The notes under the pieces are model-generated. The model was not told the origin of the DNA, made no database searches, and worked only from the letters and a program-made list of their open reading frames with translations. The translations under genes were made by a program, and so were the position numbers. From UBA12567 sp964598425 (GTDB lineage Bacteria; Planctomycetota; Phycisphaerae; Phycisphaerales; SM1A02), in contig CAZRBV010000001.1 of assembly GCA_964598425.1 (NCBI GenBank), positions 98,541-162,540 of the forward strand: a stretch of 64,000 nucleotides of DNA. The letters are read 5' to 3'. Numbering within the stretch: position 1 is the stretch's first letter; each line of letters begins with the position of its first letter. Positions 1-8,626 of the stretch are shown in pieces.

Positions 1-1
1 C

Positions 2-2203
2 GCAGCGGTCTGTGTCGTGACCCTCGCGCTGCTGGTGCAGGCCATCCGGCTCACCTTGGTGCAGGGTGTGGGGCACCGTGAGGTGGCCGAGTCTCGCCTG
101 CAGCAGCGGACGTGGCTTCCAACGTGGCGTGGGGCAATCCTCGATCGGGATGGAACCGTGCTGGTCCGTGATGAGCCGCGTTGGGAGGTCCGGGTTGCCT
201 TTGACGCCATCACCGGGCAATGGGCTGAGGACCGGGCGCTGCGGGCCGCACGCCGCGCTCTGGGCCGTGAGGCGTGGTCAATGGCATCGCCGGAGGTTCG
301 TGCCCGCGCTATTGTGGCGGCGAGGCCGCCGTGGGATGCCATCCTTGAACAGCTGTGGGCCGAGGTCACGGCCGCCGCTCATGTTTCCAGAGAGGAACTC
401 GACCTGGAGCTCAACGACATTCGAGGCAGGGTGCAGCGAATGGCGGCCGTGGTGTGGGAGCAGCAGCGTCGTCGCCATGAAGCAAGATTTGGCCTCGATG
501 GCGGCCCCGACTTTGTCCCACGCCCGATTCGTGAGCAGGCCCAGTCTCACGTCATCGTTCCAGACCTTCTCGATGCGCCTGCATCGGGGCTTGAGGCGTT
601 CGCCGCGGAGTACCCTGACCTGGTTTATCTGAGTTACTCGCGTGTCCGGGGTCGCCCTGAGGGCAGCCACCGCGTTGACATCGACCTTCAGACTCTTCCC
701 GGTCCCCTGCGACGCGCTGAGATTCGGAGCGTGCCGCTTCCGCTCGTGGCCGATGCCCTCGTCGGGCGAGTCCGGGATGAGGTGTGGGAGGAGGACGTTG
801 CCCGCCGCCCGTTCGAGAACAAGGCGTCCGGGACGATCGATCGGGGGGGATACCGACCGGATGATGTTGTGGGAGCCCGTGGAGTTGAGCGGGCATTCGA
901 GGATCACCTTCGGGGCGAAGTTGGTCTTGTAGTCCGCGATCGGGATCAAGGCGAGCAGCGAAGAGAGCAGCCGATCGGTGGAGAGGATGTGACGCTTACG
1001 ATCGATGCGTCGCTTCAAGCCCGTATCGAAGCCATTCTGGATCCGTCGATTGGCCTGACGAGGGTGCAGGCATATCACGCCAATGACGCGCTTCCCATTG
1101 GCACGACACTTCCTGCGAGCGTCGTGGTCTTGGAGATCGACTCGGGCGAGATTCTGGCGATGGCGTCGACGCCGGCACCACTCGCGCTCAGTGAGCTGGG
1201 TTCTGCTGAGGTCGCCGCCTTGCAGCCGTGGCTTCTTCGAGCCGTTCAGGTTGCCGCGCCGCCTGGTTCGATTGTCAAGCCCCTGGTCCTTGCGGCGGCA
1301 CTGAGCGAGGGGGTGATCGAGGCGGATTCCGTTCTGACGTGCAATGGGCACCATTTTGAGAACAGCCCGGATATTGCCAGGTGCTGGATCTATCGCCCCC
1401 GATACGGCATGGCGACGCACGGGCCGCTGGGCGCGGTCGAAGCGGTGGCCCGCTCGTGCAACAGTTGGTTCTATGAACTCGGCGACCGGCTCGGTGCGCG
1501 GCGGCTGGCCGATTGGCTCGGGGCGTTCGGCCTCGGTGAGCCACTCGACATCGGATTGTCACCCGAGTGGGCCGATGCACCCGTGGAGGCACCGGGATCA
1601 CGACCATCAATCGAAGACATTGAAGTTCTGGAGCGTGATGGTGAAGCTACGTTCGAGAGCATCATGCTCGCCATCGGGCAGGGCCGTTCGGCCTGGACAC
1701 CGCTTCATGCCGCGGATGCCTACGCGACACTGGCCCGCAATGGCCGCCGCGTTCCGCCAACCATCGTGAAGGGGTATGTCCCGAGCCGACACCCTGCGGG
1801 GCGTCCAGTATCGCCCTCGGTGGCGGCGCTGGCGATCGAAGGCCTCGAAGATGTTGTCACGGAATCATGGGGGACTGCCAATCACCTCAATCTGCCGACC
1901 GGACGAGAACCGGTGTTCCGTGTTGAGGATGTTCGGATTGCAGCAAAGACGGGGACCGCGCAGGCACCTCCCTGGAAGCGAGATGTCGATGGCAACGGCA
2001 GCATCGAGAAAGGCGAGCGTGTGACCGGTCTCGACCACTCATGGGTTGTGGGGCTGGTGGGGGAAACGGGGGGCCCCTGGCGATATGCATTGGCCGTGCT
2101 GGTCGAGTATGGCGGGTCCGGCGGTCGAGTCGCCGGTCCGATTGCAGATCAGGTCATCCGCGCCATGCAGGCCGAGGGCCTGCTGGGGGGAGGTGAGCCA
2201 TGA
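2..2203 (+). CDS. mrdA: Penicillin-binding protein 2 (peptidoglycan D,D-transpeptidase), 5' end cut by the window
   Basis: Membrane-anchored transpeptidase that cross-links peptidoglycan during cell elongation, working with RodA. Numbering from the GTG at 17, the catalytic SxxK motif is SIVK at residues 418-421, the SxN motif is SCN at 480-482, and the KTG motif is at 644-646 (AAKTGTAQAPP). These are the three hallmark motifs of the family in the right order. The N-terminus is hydrophobic (a signal anchor), and the reading frame is open back to base 2 with no stop, so the true start probably lies outside the window and GTG 17 is only a fallback. The protein is longer than a typical PBP2 (about 630 residues), with a long central insert before the transpeptidase domain. 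It overlaps the rodA start by four bases, so the two are probably co-transcribed and translationally coupled. A PBP3/FtsI assignment is less likely because the partner is adjacent and RodA-like. Confidence 0.9.
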   Translation, partial: AAVCVVTLALLVQAIRLTLVQGVGHREVAESRLQQRTWLPTWRGAILDRDGTVLVRDEPRWEVRVAFDAITGQWAEDRALRAARRALGREAWSMASPEVRARAIVAARPPWDAILEQLWAEVTAAAHVSREELDLELNDIRGRVQRMAAVVWEQQRRRHEARFGLDGGPDFVPRPIREQAQSHVIVPDLLDAPASGLEAFAAEYPDLVYLSYSRVRGRPEGSHRVDIDLQTLPGPLRRAEIRSVPLPLVADALVGRVRDEVWEEDVARRPFENKASGTIDRGGYRPDDVVGARGVERAFEDHLRGEVGLVVRDRDQGEQRREQPIGGEDVTLTIDASLQARIEAILDPSIGLTRVQAYHANDALPIGTTLPASVVVLEIDSGEILAMASTPAPLALSELGSAEVAALQPWLLRAVQVAAPPGSIVKPLVLAAALSEGVIEADSVLTCNGHHFENSPDIARCWIYRPRYGMATHGPLGAVEAVARSCNSWFYELGDRLGARRLADWLGAFGLGEPLDIGLSPEWADAPVEAPGSRPSIEDIEVLERDGEATFESIMLAIGQGRSAWTPLHAADAYATLARNGRRVPPTIVKGYVPSRHPAGRPVSPSVAALAIEGLEDVVTESWGTANHLNLPTGREPVFRVEDVRIAAKTGTAQAPPWKRDVDGNGSIEKGERVTGLDHSWVVGLVGETGGPWRYALAVLVEYGGSGGRVAGPIADQVIRAMQAEGLLGGGEP

Positions 2204-3417
2204 GCAGGGGCGAGCGGGGGCTGGTGCGTCCCGGCGGGTCGCTGCGGAAGACCACGCGCCGCACCTGGGTGCAACGCGTGCACTGGGCGACGCCGGCGTG
2301 GCTCTGTGTTGCTGCCGCCCTGGCGCTGACTGTGCTTGGACTTGCAGCCATCGGAACCACGAGGCCTGAGTTGGTTCCCAAGCAAGGCGCGATTCTCGCC
2401 ATTGGACTGCTTGCAGCCGCGTTGGTGACCTGGCCATCGCACCGCTTTCTGCAGTGGGTCAGTTGGCCTCTTCTCGTGGCCGTGGTGCTGTTGCTGGTTT
2501 TCCTGCTGGTTCCTGGCGTGCCTGAGGCAATCGTTCGTCCCCGCAACGGCGCGAGGCGATGGATCAACGTCATTGTCATGGACTTTCAGCCTTCGGAACT
2601 GGCGAAAGTGGCCGTCGTGCTTGCGATCGCCACGTGGCTGCGATTCCGCCGCAATCATCGCCGGCTTCGCGGGCTCTTGCCGCCGCTGGTGATAGCGCTC
2701 GTCCCGATGGGTCTGGTGCTGCTGGAGCCGGACCTGGGAACCGCGCTGCTGTTCCTGCCCACGGCGATCGCGATGCTGATCGCTGCGGGAGCGAGGATTC
2801 GTGATCTGTGCATCGTGGGATTGCTCGGTCTGGCAGCAGCTGCTGCGATGACGCCGCTGCTTCGGCCACATCAGCGTGCTCGAATCATGGCCATGTGGGC
2901 GCAGATTCAGGGCGACACCACCTTTGTTGACGACATTGGATATCAGGGGCAGCGAGCCATGACACTGGTCGGTGCTGGCGGATTGACCGGCTACGGTCGC
3001 GAGCAAGCCTCAAGGCTGGTCCACTGGAATCATCTTCCTGAAGAACACAACGACATGGTGTTTGCTGTCATCGTGGTGAGGTGGGGTTTGGCGGGTGCTC
3101 TGGTCACGTGGGGCCTCTTTGGTCTGATGGCACTTGGCGGCTTGCTGGTGGCCGGTCAATGCCGGGAGGCCTTCGGCAGACTTGTCGCGGTCGGCGCGAC
3201 GACACTGTTGATTGCGCAGATGGTGGTGAATACGGGAATGACGATCGGCGTGATGCCGATCACCGGCATGACGCTTCCGTTTGTGAGTGCCGGTGGTTCG
3301 AGCCTCGTCGCGGTATGGTTGCTCATCGGGCTGCTTCTCAATATCGGGTTGCGACCGCCGAGCCGTTTGTGGCGAGAGACGTTTGAGTTTGGTCCTGAGG
3401 ATGATGTCTATGGATGA
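2200..3417 (+). CDS. rodA: RodA-type SEDS peptidoglycan glycosyltransferase
   Basis: Polytopic inner-membrane protein of the SEDS family that polymerises lipid II into glycan strands. About ten hydrophobic segments are visible across 405 residues. Family signatures include NGARRWI in the first third, FQPSELAKVA, and near the C-terminus GMTIGVMPITGMTLPFVSAGGSS, where the ITG and the serine/glycine-rich loop are conserved in RodA and FtsW. The EHNDMVFAV stretch matches the conserved E-x-DFIFA region. The gene follows a class B PBP with an ATGA overlap, the usual partnership for elongation (RodA-PBP2). No division genes lie nearby, which favours RodA over FtsW. The N-terminal 35 residues are basic and cytoplasmic. 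Confidence 0.9.
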   Translation: MSRGERGLVRPGGSLRKTTRRTWVQRVHWATPAWLCVAAALALTVLGLAAIGTTRPELVPKQGAILAIGLLAAALVTWPSHRFLQWVSWPLLVAVVLLLVFLLVPGVPEAIVRPRNGARRWINVIVMDFQPSELAKVAVVLAIATWLRFRRNHRRLRGLLPPLVIALVPMGLVLLEPDLGTALLFLPTAIAMLIAAGARIRDLCIVGLLGLAAAAAMTPLLRPHQRARIMAMWAQIQGDTTFVDDIGYQGQRAMTLVGAGGLTGYGREQASRLVHWNHLPEEHNDMVFAVIVVRWGLAGALVTWGLFGLMALGGLLVAGQCREAFGRLVAVGATTLLIAQMVVNTGMTIGVMPITGMTLPFVSAGGSSLVAVWLLIGLLLNIGLRPPSRLWRETFEFGPEDDVYG

Positions 3418-4135
3418 GGCTGCAAAGGTGCGAGAACTTGCCGCGCCATTTGGACTGGAACTGACCGACACGGACATAGACCGGCTTGGCCGGTTTCTCG
3501 ATCTCCTGCACGCTGCAAACCAGCGTATGAATCTCACACGAATAGTTGAACGCGAAGAAGCCTGGACACGGCACATTCTGGACAGCTTGACGCTCATGCC
3601 GTTTGTCGAGGCGTCGGGTGCGGCTCATCTCATCGATGTTGGCACTGGTGGCGGGCTGCCGGGGATTCCCCTCGCAATCACCTTGCCGGAACTTCCCGTG
3701 ACGCTGCTTGAAGCGACGGGCAAGAAAGCCGTGTACCTTTCGGAGACCGCAACCGAACTCGGGCTCGAACATGTCACGGTGCTCGCTGAACGAGCTGAAT
3801 CGCTTGGAACCCCGGACGGCGGTGGCCGTGGCGCGTGGGACGTGGTGACTGCGCGAGCCGTTGGGGGGCTGCCGGTACTTCTGGAGCTCACCTTGCCACT
3901 GCTCGTCGATGGTGGGCTGCTGCTGGCAATCAAGGGGCAGCGAGCGGAAGAAGAGATTGATGCGTCTCGGAAGGCGCTCAAGTCACTTGGTGGTACGGTT
4001 GAACTCACACACCGCACACCCACAGGGACCATCGTGGCCGTCCGGCGCACCGGGCCGATGCCACGGATGTACCCACGGCGGCCGGGCGAGCCTGCTCGGG
4101 CGCCGATTGGAGGAATTCCACGTGACCAGCGGTGA
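3410..4135 (+). CDS. rsmG: 16S rRNA (guanine-N7) methyltransferase RsmG
   Basis: SAM-dependent enzyme that methylates G527 of 16S rRNA. The SAM-binding glycine-rich loop is LIDVGTGGGLPGIPLAI (about residues 74-90), and the upstream NLTRIVEREEAWTRHILDSL block is typical of GidB/RsmG. The predicted length, 241 residues, is slightly above the usual 205-240. ATG codons lie at 3401, 3404 and 3410. I chose 3410 because a GAGG at 3397-3400 then has 9-base spacing; the earlier codons are too close to it. The start overlaps the rodA stop, so it belongs to the same transcription unit. The C-terminal tail (after VAVRRTGPMP) is basic and proline-rich and may bind RNA. Confidence 0.9.
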   Translation: MDEAAKVRELAAPFGLELTDTDIDRLGRFLDLLHAANQRMNLTRIVEREEAWTRHILDSLTLMPFVEASGAAHLIDVGTGGGLPGIPLAITLPELPVTLLEATGKKAVYLSETATELGLEHVTVLAERAESLGTPDGGGRGAWDVVTARAVGGLPVLLELTLPLLVDGGLLLAIKGQRAEEEIDASRKALKSLGGTVELTHRTPTGTIVAVRRTGPMPRMYPRRPGEPARAPIGGIPRDQR

Positions 4136-6104
4136 ACTCGTGGAGTTGCTGGCGCGAGGTGATCGGCTCGCCGAAGTGCTACCGGACTTCGAGGTTCGTG
4201 AAGAACAAGTGCGGCTTGCCCGCGCGATTGCAGCAGCGTTTGATGAGCGACATGTGCTGCTCGCCGAAGCTGGGACCGGCGTGGGGAAGTCGTTTGCGTA
4301 CTTGCTTGCTGCAATGGATCGCGCGGAGGCGCATGGCGAACGCATTGTTGTATCAACCCACACGATCGCGCTGCAGGAGCAGCTGCTGAATAAGGACATT
4401 CCACTGCTCCTGCCGCTGACAGGCGGCGCGATCAGACCGGTGCTGGTGAAAGGTCGAGGGAACTACCTCAGCCGCAGGCGGCTCGAACTTGCGATGCGGC
4501 GGCGAAGGGCTGGCATGGATGCGGCGTCCGGGGCCTCGCTCGACATCATCGAGTCGTGGGCGCGGGAGACCGATGACGGCACCCGGGCGACGCTGCCGCA
4601 GCTCCCTCGCGCAGGTGTGTGGGAGCACGTCCAGAGTGACGCGAACAATTGCCTTGGATCGAAGTGCCCTCGGTTTGATGAGTGCTTCTACCAGCGCGAC
4701 CGCGCGCGGATGCAGCAAGGCAACCTGCTCGTGTGTAACCACGCATTATTCTTTTCGGATCTGGCACTTCGAATAGGCGGGGCCGCGCTGCTGCCTGAGC
4801 ACGACCTCATCGTCCTGGACGAGGCGCATGCCGTTGAGGACGTGGCGGCAGATCACTTCGGAATGCAAGTGTCCGAGATGGCCGTTGAACGGCTTCTCAC
4901 CTCACTCTTCAGCGCGGACGAAAAGCGGGGCTGGTTGGCGGGGCAGGATGGCGATGGCGCGATTGCCCGCTGCGTCGTCCACGTGCGAGAAACTCGCTCG
5001 GCAGCGAGGCACTTCTTCGATTCGCTGCTCCAGTGGCAATCCGGAGCCGGCGTGCCGGGCGGGCGAATTCGCCAGCCGCACCCGGTTGAGGACCTTCTCT
5101 CGGGGCCTCTCGAGTCGCTCGCCGAGGCCATCGCGGCCGCGCGGAGCGAGTGCGAGGATGACGAGGAGCGAGCCGAGTTGGGGGCGTGGGCTGCGAGGGC
5201 TGGCGGTATGGCGACGGGAACGCGGCGGTTACTCTCGCAGGATGTTCCCGGCGCGGTGTACTACCTCGACGGAGTCGATGCCGCCAACGGCAGGCCCCCG
5301 CGTCCGGCACTGAAGTGCACGGTGGTTGATGTGGCGCCGGTTCTCCGCGGATCGCTGTTCGGAGGGGGGAAAGGCATTGTGTTGACCAGTGCGACACTTG
5401 CGAGCCCGCCACAGGGATTCGGCCATATTGCAACGCGGCTCGGATGTGAGCAGGCCGAGTCAATTCAGGAGGGAAGCCCATTTGACCTGGCTTCGCAGAT
5501 GCGACTGATCATCGACTCGGCCATGCCCGAACCGTCAGATCCGCGGTACATCGACGCGCTGATCGACCGAGTGGTGCGACTTGTAGCGAGGACGAATGGA
5601 GATGCGCTGGTGCTGTGCACCAGCTTTCATATTGTCAACGCCATCGCAAAGCGTGGTGAAGCCAGGCTGCGCGAAGCCGGCGGCGAGGTGCTGGTTCAGG
5701 GCCGTGACGGCACTCCGGGGACGCTGGTTGAGCGATTCCGCGAGCGGGAGGGCGGCGTGCTCGTCGGCACAGCGAGTTTCTGGCAAGGCGTTGACGTTCC
5801 CGGCGCGTCACTCCGCAACGTCATTATTACGAGGTTGCCCTTTGAGCCACCGGATCGACCGATCGTCGAAGCGAGGTGCGAGGCGGTGAAAGCTGCAGGG
5901 GGATCGCCATTTCGGGACGAGAGTCTCCCGCGGGCTGTGCGCCGATTCAGGCAGGGGATCGGAAGGCTGATTCGCTCAAGCAGAGACACTGGAGTCGTTG
6001 CGATTCTTGACTCGCGTGTCGTGCGAAAGCCCTACGGTCGGGAGTTCACCCGTGTGCTGCCGGAGGGGATTCGTGTCGAGGATCTGGCTTCGGGCGAGGG
6101 ATAG
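4122..6104 (+). CDS. dinG: DinG-like ATP-dependent DNA helicase (XPD/DinG superfamily 2)
   Basis: Probable 5'-3' DNA helicase acting in repair of damaged or R-loop-containing DNA. Walker A is AEAGTGVGKS (residues 48-57), the DEAH box is at 233-236, and motif VI-like RQGIGRLIRS lies near the C-terminus. Three iron-sulfur-cluster cysteines are recognisable at 177, 182 and 188 (NNCLGSKCPRFDEC). The first expected ligand, normally the Cys in a GRGNYLC-type motif, is Ser117 here, so an intact 4Fe-4S cluster is doubtful. The start is GTG 4122, supported by GGAGGA seven bases upstream; it overlaps the end of rsmG by 14 bases. A much longer upstream extension of the frame lies inside rsmG and has no family similarity. 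Length (660 aa) fits DinG/YoaA proteins. Confidence 0.85.
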   Translation: MTSGELVELLARGDRLAEVLPDFEVREEQVRLARAIAAAFDERHVLLAEAGTGVGKSFAYLLAAMDRAEAHGERIVVSTHTIALQEQLLNKDIPLLLPLTGGAIRPVLVKGRGNYLSRRRLELAMRRRRAGMDAASGASLDIIESWARETDDGTRATLPQLPRAGVWEHVQSDANNCLGSKCPRFDECFYQRDRARMQQGNLLVCNHALFFSDLALRIGGAALLPEHDLIVLDEAHAVEDVAADHFGMQVSEMAVERLLTSLFSADEKRGWLAGQDGDGAIARCVVHVRETRSAARHFFDSLLQWQSGAGVPGGRIRQPHPVEDLLSGPLESLAEAIAAARSECEDDEERAELGAWAARAGGMATGTRRLLSQDVPGAVYYLDGVDAANGRPPRPALKCTVVDVAPVLRGSLFGGGKGIVLTSATLASPPQGFGHIATRLGCEQAESIQEGSPFDLASQMRLIIDSAMPEPSDPRYIDALIDRVVRLVARTNGDALVLCTSFHIVNAIAKRGEARLREAGGEVLVQGRDGTPGTLVERFREREGGVLVGTASFWQGVDVPGASLRNVIITRLPFEPPDRPIVEARCEAVKAAGGSPFRDESLPRAVRRFRQGIGRLIRSSRDTGVVAILDSRVVRKPYGREFTRVLPEGIRVEDLASGEG

Positions 6105-6120
6105 CGCCGCGATCGGTACC

Positions 6121-7524
6121 ATGCCGACCATGCTGAGCAAAGTATTCAAAGCGTACGATGTGCGGGCCACTGTTCCGGACCCTCTCAACGAGTCTGTGGC
6201 CTACCAGATCGGCTGCGGGGCAGCCGAGTTTCTACTCTCGCAGCCTGGACTCGACGAACTTCCTGAGCGCCGGCGGCGGACGATTGCGGTAGGCCATGAC
6301 ATGCGGTTGACCAGCCCGGGACTGGTTGCTGCGCTCCAGTCGGGGATGCGGTCGTGCGGCGCCGATGTATTGGATGTCGGGCTGGTCGACACGCCCTTCG
6401 TCCCCTTCGCGGTCAATCATGAGGGTTGTATCGGAGGGGTGCAGACAACAGCGAGCCACAATCCGGCGAACTACAACGGATTCAAGATCAGTCGCATACA
6501 CGGAAAGCCGGTTGGCGAACAGACAGGGCTGCAGGACATTCGAGCGCTGGCAGAGAAAGCCAGTGAGACACCAGCCGATCCGACTGGTTCCATCGAATCG
6601 ATCGACCTGTGGGATGCCTACCGGGAACACGTGTTCGAGATGCTCGGAACGAATCTGCAGACTGGGGCAGCAACTATCAAAGTTGCTGTCGACGCATCCA
6701 ATGGCATGGCTGGCACCATGGTGCCGAAACTCTTCGAAGAGGTTCCTGGAATCGAGATCGTGCGAATCAACTTCGAGAACAGTTCCGGAACCTTCGTGCA
6801 TGAACCGAACCCGCTCGTCGAGGCCAATCTGCAACACGTGCGCGACGCGACGATCGAACAGGGCTGCGCGCTGGGAATCTGCTTTGACGGTGATGCGGAT
6901 CGCTGCATGGTGGTTGATGAACAAGGCGGCATCGTTGGCTGTGACCTGGTGACCGGATGGCTCGGGCAGCGATTCCTGAAAGCCTCGGGCGGAGGGTCGG
7001 TTGTCTTTGATCTGCGCAGCAGCCGGAGCACCAGTGAGCTTGTTCGTGAAGCCGGAGGAGATCCGCTCCGAAGTCGTGTCGGGCATGTCTTCATGAAACA
7101 GGCGATGGCCGATCACAATGCGGTCTTTGGCGGCGAACTCTCAGGGCACTTCTATTTCCGCGAGAACTTCAATGCAGACTCGGGTGCCATGGCGTTCGCA
7201 TCGGTCTGCACAGCGCTTGTCGAAGATGGTCGCCCGCTCAGCAAAATCATCGCTGACGCCAGACGATATCGGCAGAGCGGCGAGATCAATTTTCAGGTTG
7301 ATGACAAGGCAGCAGCGATGGAGCGGCTTGCCGCGGCATATCCGAATGCCGAAGTCGATCGACTGGACGGCGTCACGGTTGATCTTGGTGATTGGTGGTG
7401 CAACGTTCGGCCGAGTAACACCGAACCTCTGCTGCGGCTCAATCTCGAAGCGGCGACAGATGCCGACGTCGACGCTCGTGTTGCCGACATTGAGCCATTG
7501 CTTGGGACGCGCGTCGCGCACTGA
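6121..7524 (+). CDS. Phosphomannomutase/phosphoglucomutase (alpha-D-phosphohexomutase)
   Basis: Interconverts hexose 6-phosphates and 1-phosphates, feeding sugar-nucleotide synthesis for the envelope. All four active-site elements are present: the phosphoserine loop TTASHNPANYNG with Ser112, the Mg-binding FDGDADR (Asp256, 258 and 260), the sugar-binding GGELSGHFYF, and the phosphate-binding RPSNTEP near the C-terminus. Length 467 residues is normal for the PMM/PGM branch. ATG codons lie at 6121 and 6130; I use the first, which starts 16 bases after the helicase stop. Sequence alone does not separate phosphomannomutase from phosphoglucomutase activity, and many enzymes of this type do both. 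It converges on thiG with only eight bases between the stops. Confidence 0.9.
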   Translation: MPTMLSKVFKAYDVRATVPDPLNESVAYQIGCGAAEFLLSQPGLDELPERRRRTIAVGHDMRLTSPGLVAALQSGMRSCGADVLDVGLVDTPFVPFAVNHEGCIGGVQTTASHNPANYNGFKISRIHGKPVGEQTGLQDIRALAEKASETPADPTGSIESIDLWDAYREHVFEMLGTNLQTGAATIKVAVDASNGMAGTMVPKLFEEVPGIEIVRINFENSSGTFVHEPNPLVEANLQHVRDATIEQGCALGICFDGDADRCMVVDEQGGIVGCDLVTGWLGQRFLKASGGGSVVFDLRSSRSTSELVREAGGDPLRSRVGHVFMKQAMADHNAVFGGELSGHFYFRENFNADSGAMAFASVCTALVEDGRPLSKIIADARRYRQSGEINFQVDDKAAAMERLAAAYPNAEVDRLDGVTVDLGDWWCNVRPSNTEPLLRLNLEAATDADVDARVADIEPLLGTRVAH

Positions 7525-7532
7525 GAGAGCGG

Positions 7533-8402
7533 TTATTCGCCGGGGATACTTCCGATGAGTCCCGTCCACGGGCTTGATGCACTCGCATACAGTTTTCGGC
7601 CGATTCGCCCTGCGCGAACACCGTGATAGCCGGCTTCGCACGCGCACCGCATGGCGTGCGCCATGCGGACCGGGTCTTGGGCGTGGGCGATTCCGGTGTT
7701 CAGGAGAACTCCATCGGCGCCCAACTCCATAGCAAGCGTGACATCGCTCGGTGTGCCAACACCAGCGTCGACGATAAGGGGGTAGTCCGGTGCGCCGCCA
7801 TGCTCGGGAGTCTTGAGCATGTCCCGGATCATGGTGATGGCCTCCGGATTGGCGATGCCCCGGCCGGAGCCGATCGGGCTTCCAGCTGGCATGACACTCG
7901 CGGCACCTGCATCGCGAAGGCGGCAGGCCATGATCGGGTCATCGCTTGAATAGCACAGCACCGTGAATCCGTCTGCGACGAGTTCTCGGCAGGCTTCAAG
8001 CGTGCCGACCGGATCGGGGAGCAGTGTGGCTCGGTCGCCAAGCACTTCGAGTTTGACCCAGTCTGCGCCCGGATTGCCGAGTTGCTCCAGCAAGTCGCGT
8101 CCAAGGCGGGCGACGCGGATGGCGTCGGCCGCATCGAAGCATCCGGCGGTATTGGGAAGCACGGTGTAGCGATCGAGGTCGAGGAAGTCGAGCAGCGAGC
8201 GGCCTTGCTCATCCAGCAGCCGTTCTCTCCGAACGGCAACGGTGACGGCGTCGCAACCGCTCCTGCGGAGCGCGTCCTGCATGAGCTCGTGCGACTCATA
8301 CTTGCCGGTTCCCACGACGAGGCGACTGCGGAGCACGTGGTTCCCGATTGTGAGCGGCGCCGTTTCGATCGTCGACTCTGTAGATGTGGCGGCCATAGTC
8401 AT
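7533..8402 (-). CDS. thiG: Thiazole synthase ThiG
   Basis: Forms the thiazole phosphate of thiamine from 1-deoxy-D-xylulose 5-phosphate, dehydroglycine and sulfur carried on ThiS thiocarboxylate. The TIM-barrel protein begins with the typical LRSRLVVGTGKY block (residues 24-35). The Schiff-base lysine is Lys117 in WVKLEVLGD, and the C-terminal phosphate-binding region contains LIVDAGVGTPSDV and GADGVLLNTGI. Length 289 is slightly long because of about 20 extra N-terminal residues. The start overlaps the end of thiS by four bases, so the order thiS-thiG is an operon on the minus strand. No thiF, thiH or thiO is visible here. Confidence 0.95.
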   Translation of the reverse strand: MTMAATSTESTIETAPLTIGNHVLRSRLVVGTGKYESHELMQDALRRSGCDAVTVAVRRERLLDEQGRSLLDFLDLDRYTVLPNTAGCFDAADAIRVARLGRDLLEQLGNPGADWVKLEVLGDRATLLPDPVGTLEACRELVADGFTVLCYSSDDPIMACRLRDAGAASVMPAGSPIGSGRGIANPEAITMIRDMLKTPEHGGAPDYPLIVDAGVGTPSDVTLAMELGADGVLLNTGIAHAQDPVRMAHAMRCACEAGYHGVRAGRIGRKLYASASSPWTGLIGSIPGE

Positions 8403-8599
8403 CCTCCTCCGACAAGCGTGACGATTTCAATGGCATCTCCGTCGCTCAGTTGGACGGAGCCGCGGTCCTTCCACGGGACAAGGAGCCCATTGCGTTCGAC
8501 CGCGCACGGCCCGGATTGTCGATTCAGTCGCTCAAGCAGCTGCTCGATCGAAATCGGGGCTTCCAGGTTCATTGATTGGCCGTTGACGTCGATTCTCAT
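8399..8599 (-). CDS. thiS: Sulfur carrier protein ThiS
   Basis: Small ubiquitin-fold protein that carries sulfur as a C-terminal thiocarboxylate to ThiG. The N-terminus MRIDVNGQ and the terminal VTLVGGG (the family ends in Gly-Gly) identify it. I start it at ATG 8599, giving 66 residues, the family norm. An in-frame ATG at 8611 would add four residues (MRHP) and cannot be excluded. It is directly upstream of thiG with an ATGA-type overlap, consistent with co-production of the two partners. Confidence 0.9.
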   Translation of the reverse strand: MRIDVNGQSMNLEAPISIEQLLERLNRQSGPCAVERNGLLVPWKDRGSVQLSDGDAIEIVTLVGGG

Positions 8600-8626
8600 G
8601 GGATGACGCATGCTATCCCATGCACG

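Noticed and set aside
3861..4121. N-terminal extension of the DinG frame into rsmG
   Set aside because: No homology; the GTG at 4122 has a well-placed GGAGGA and rsmG is intact.
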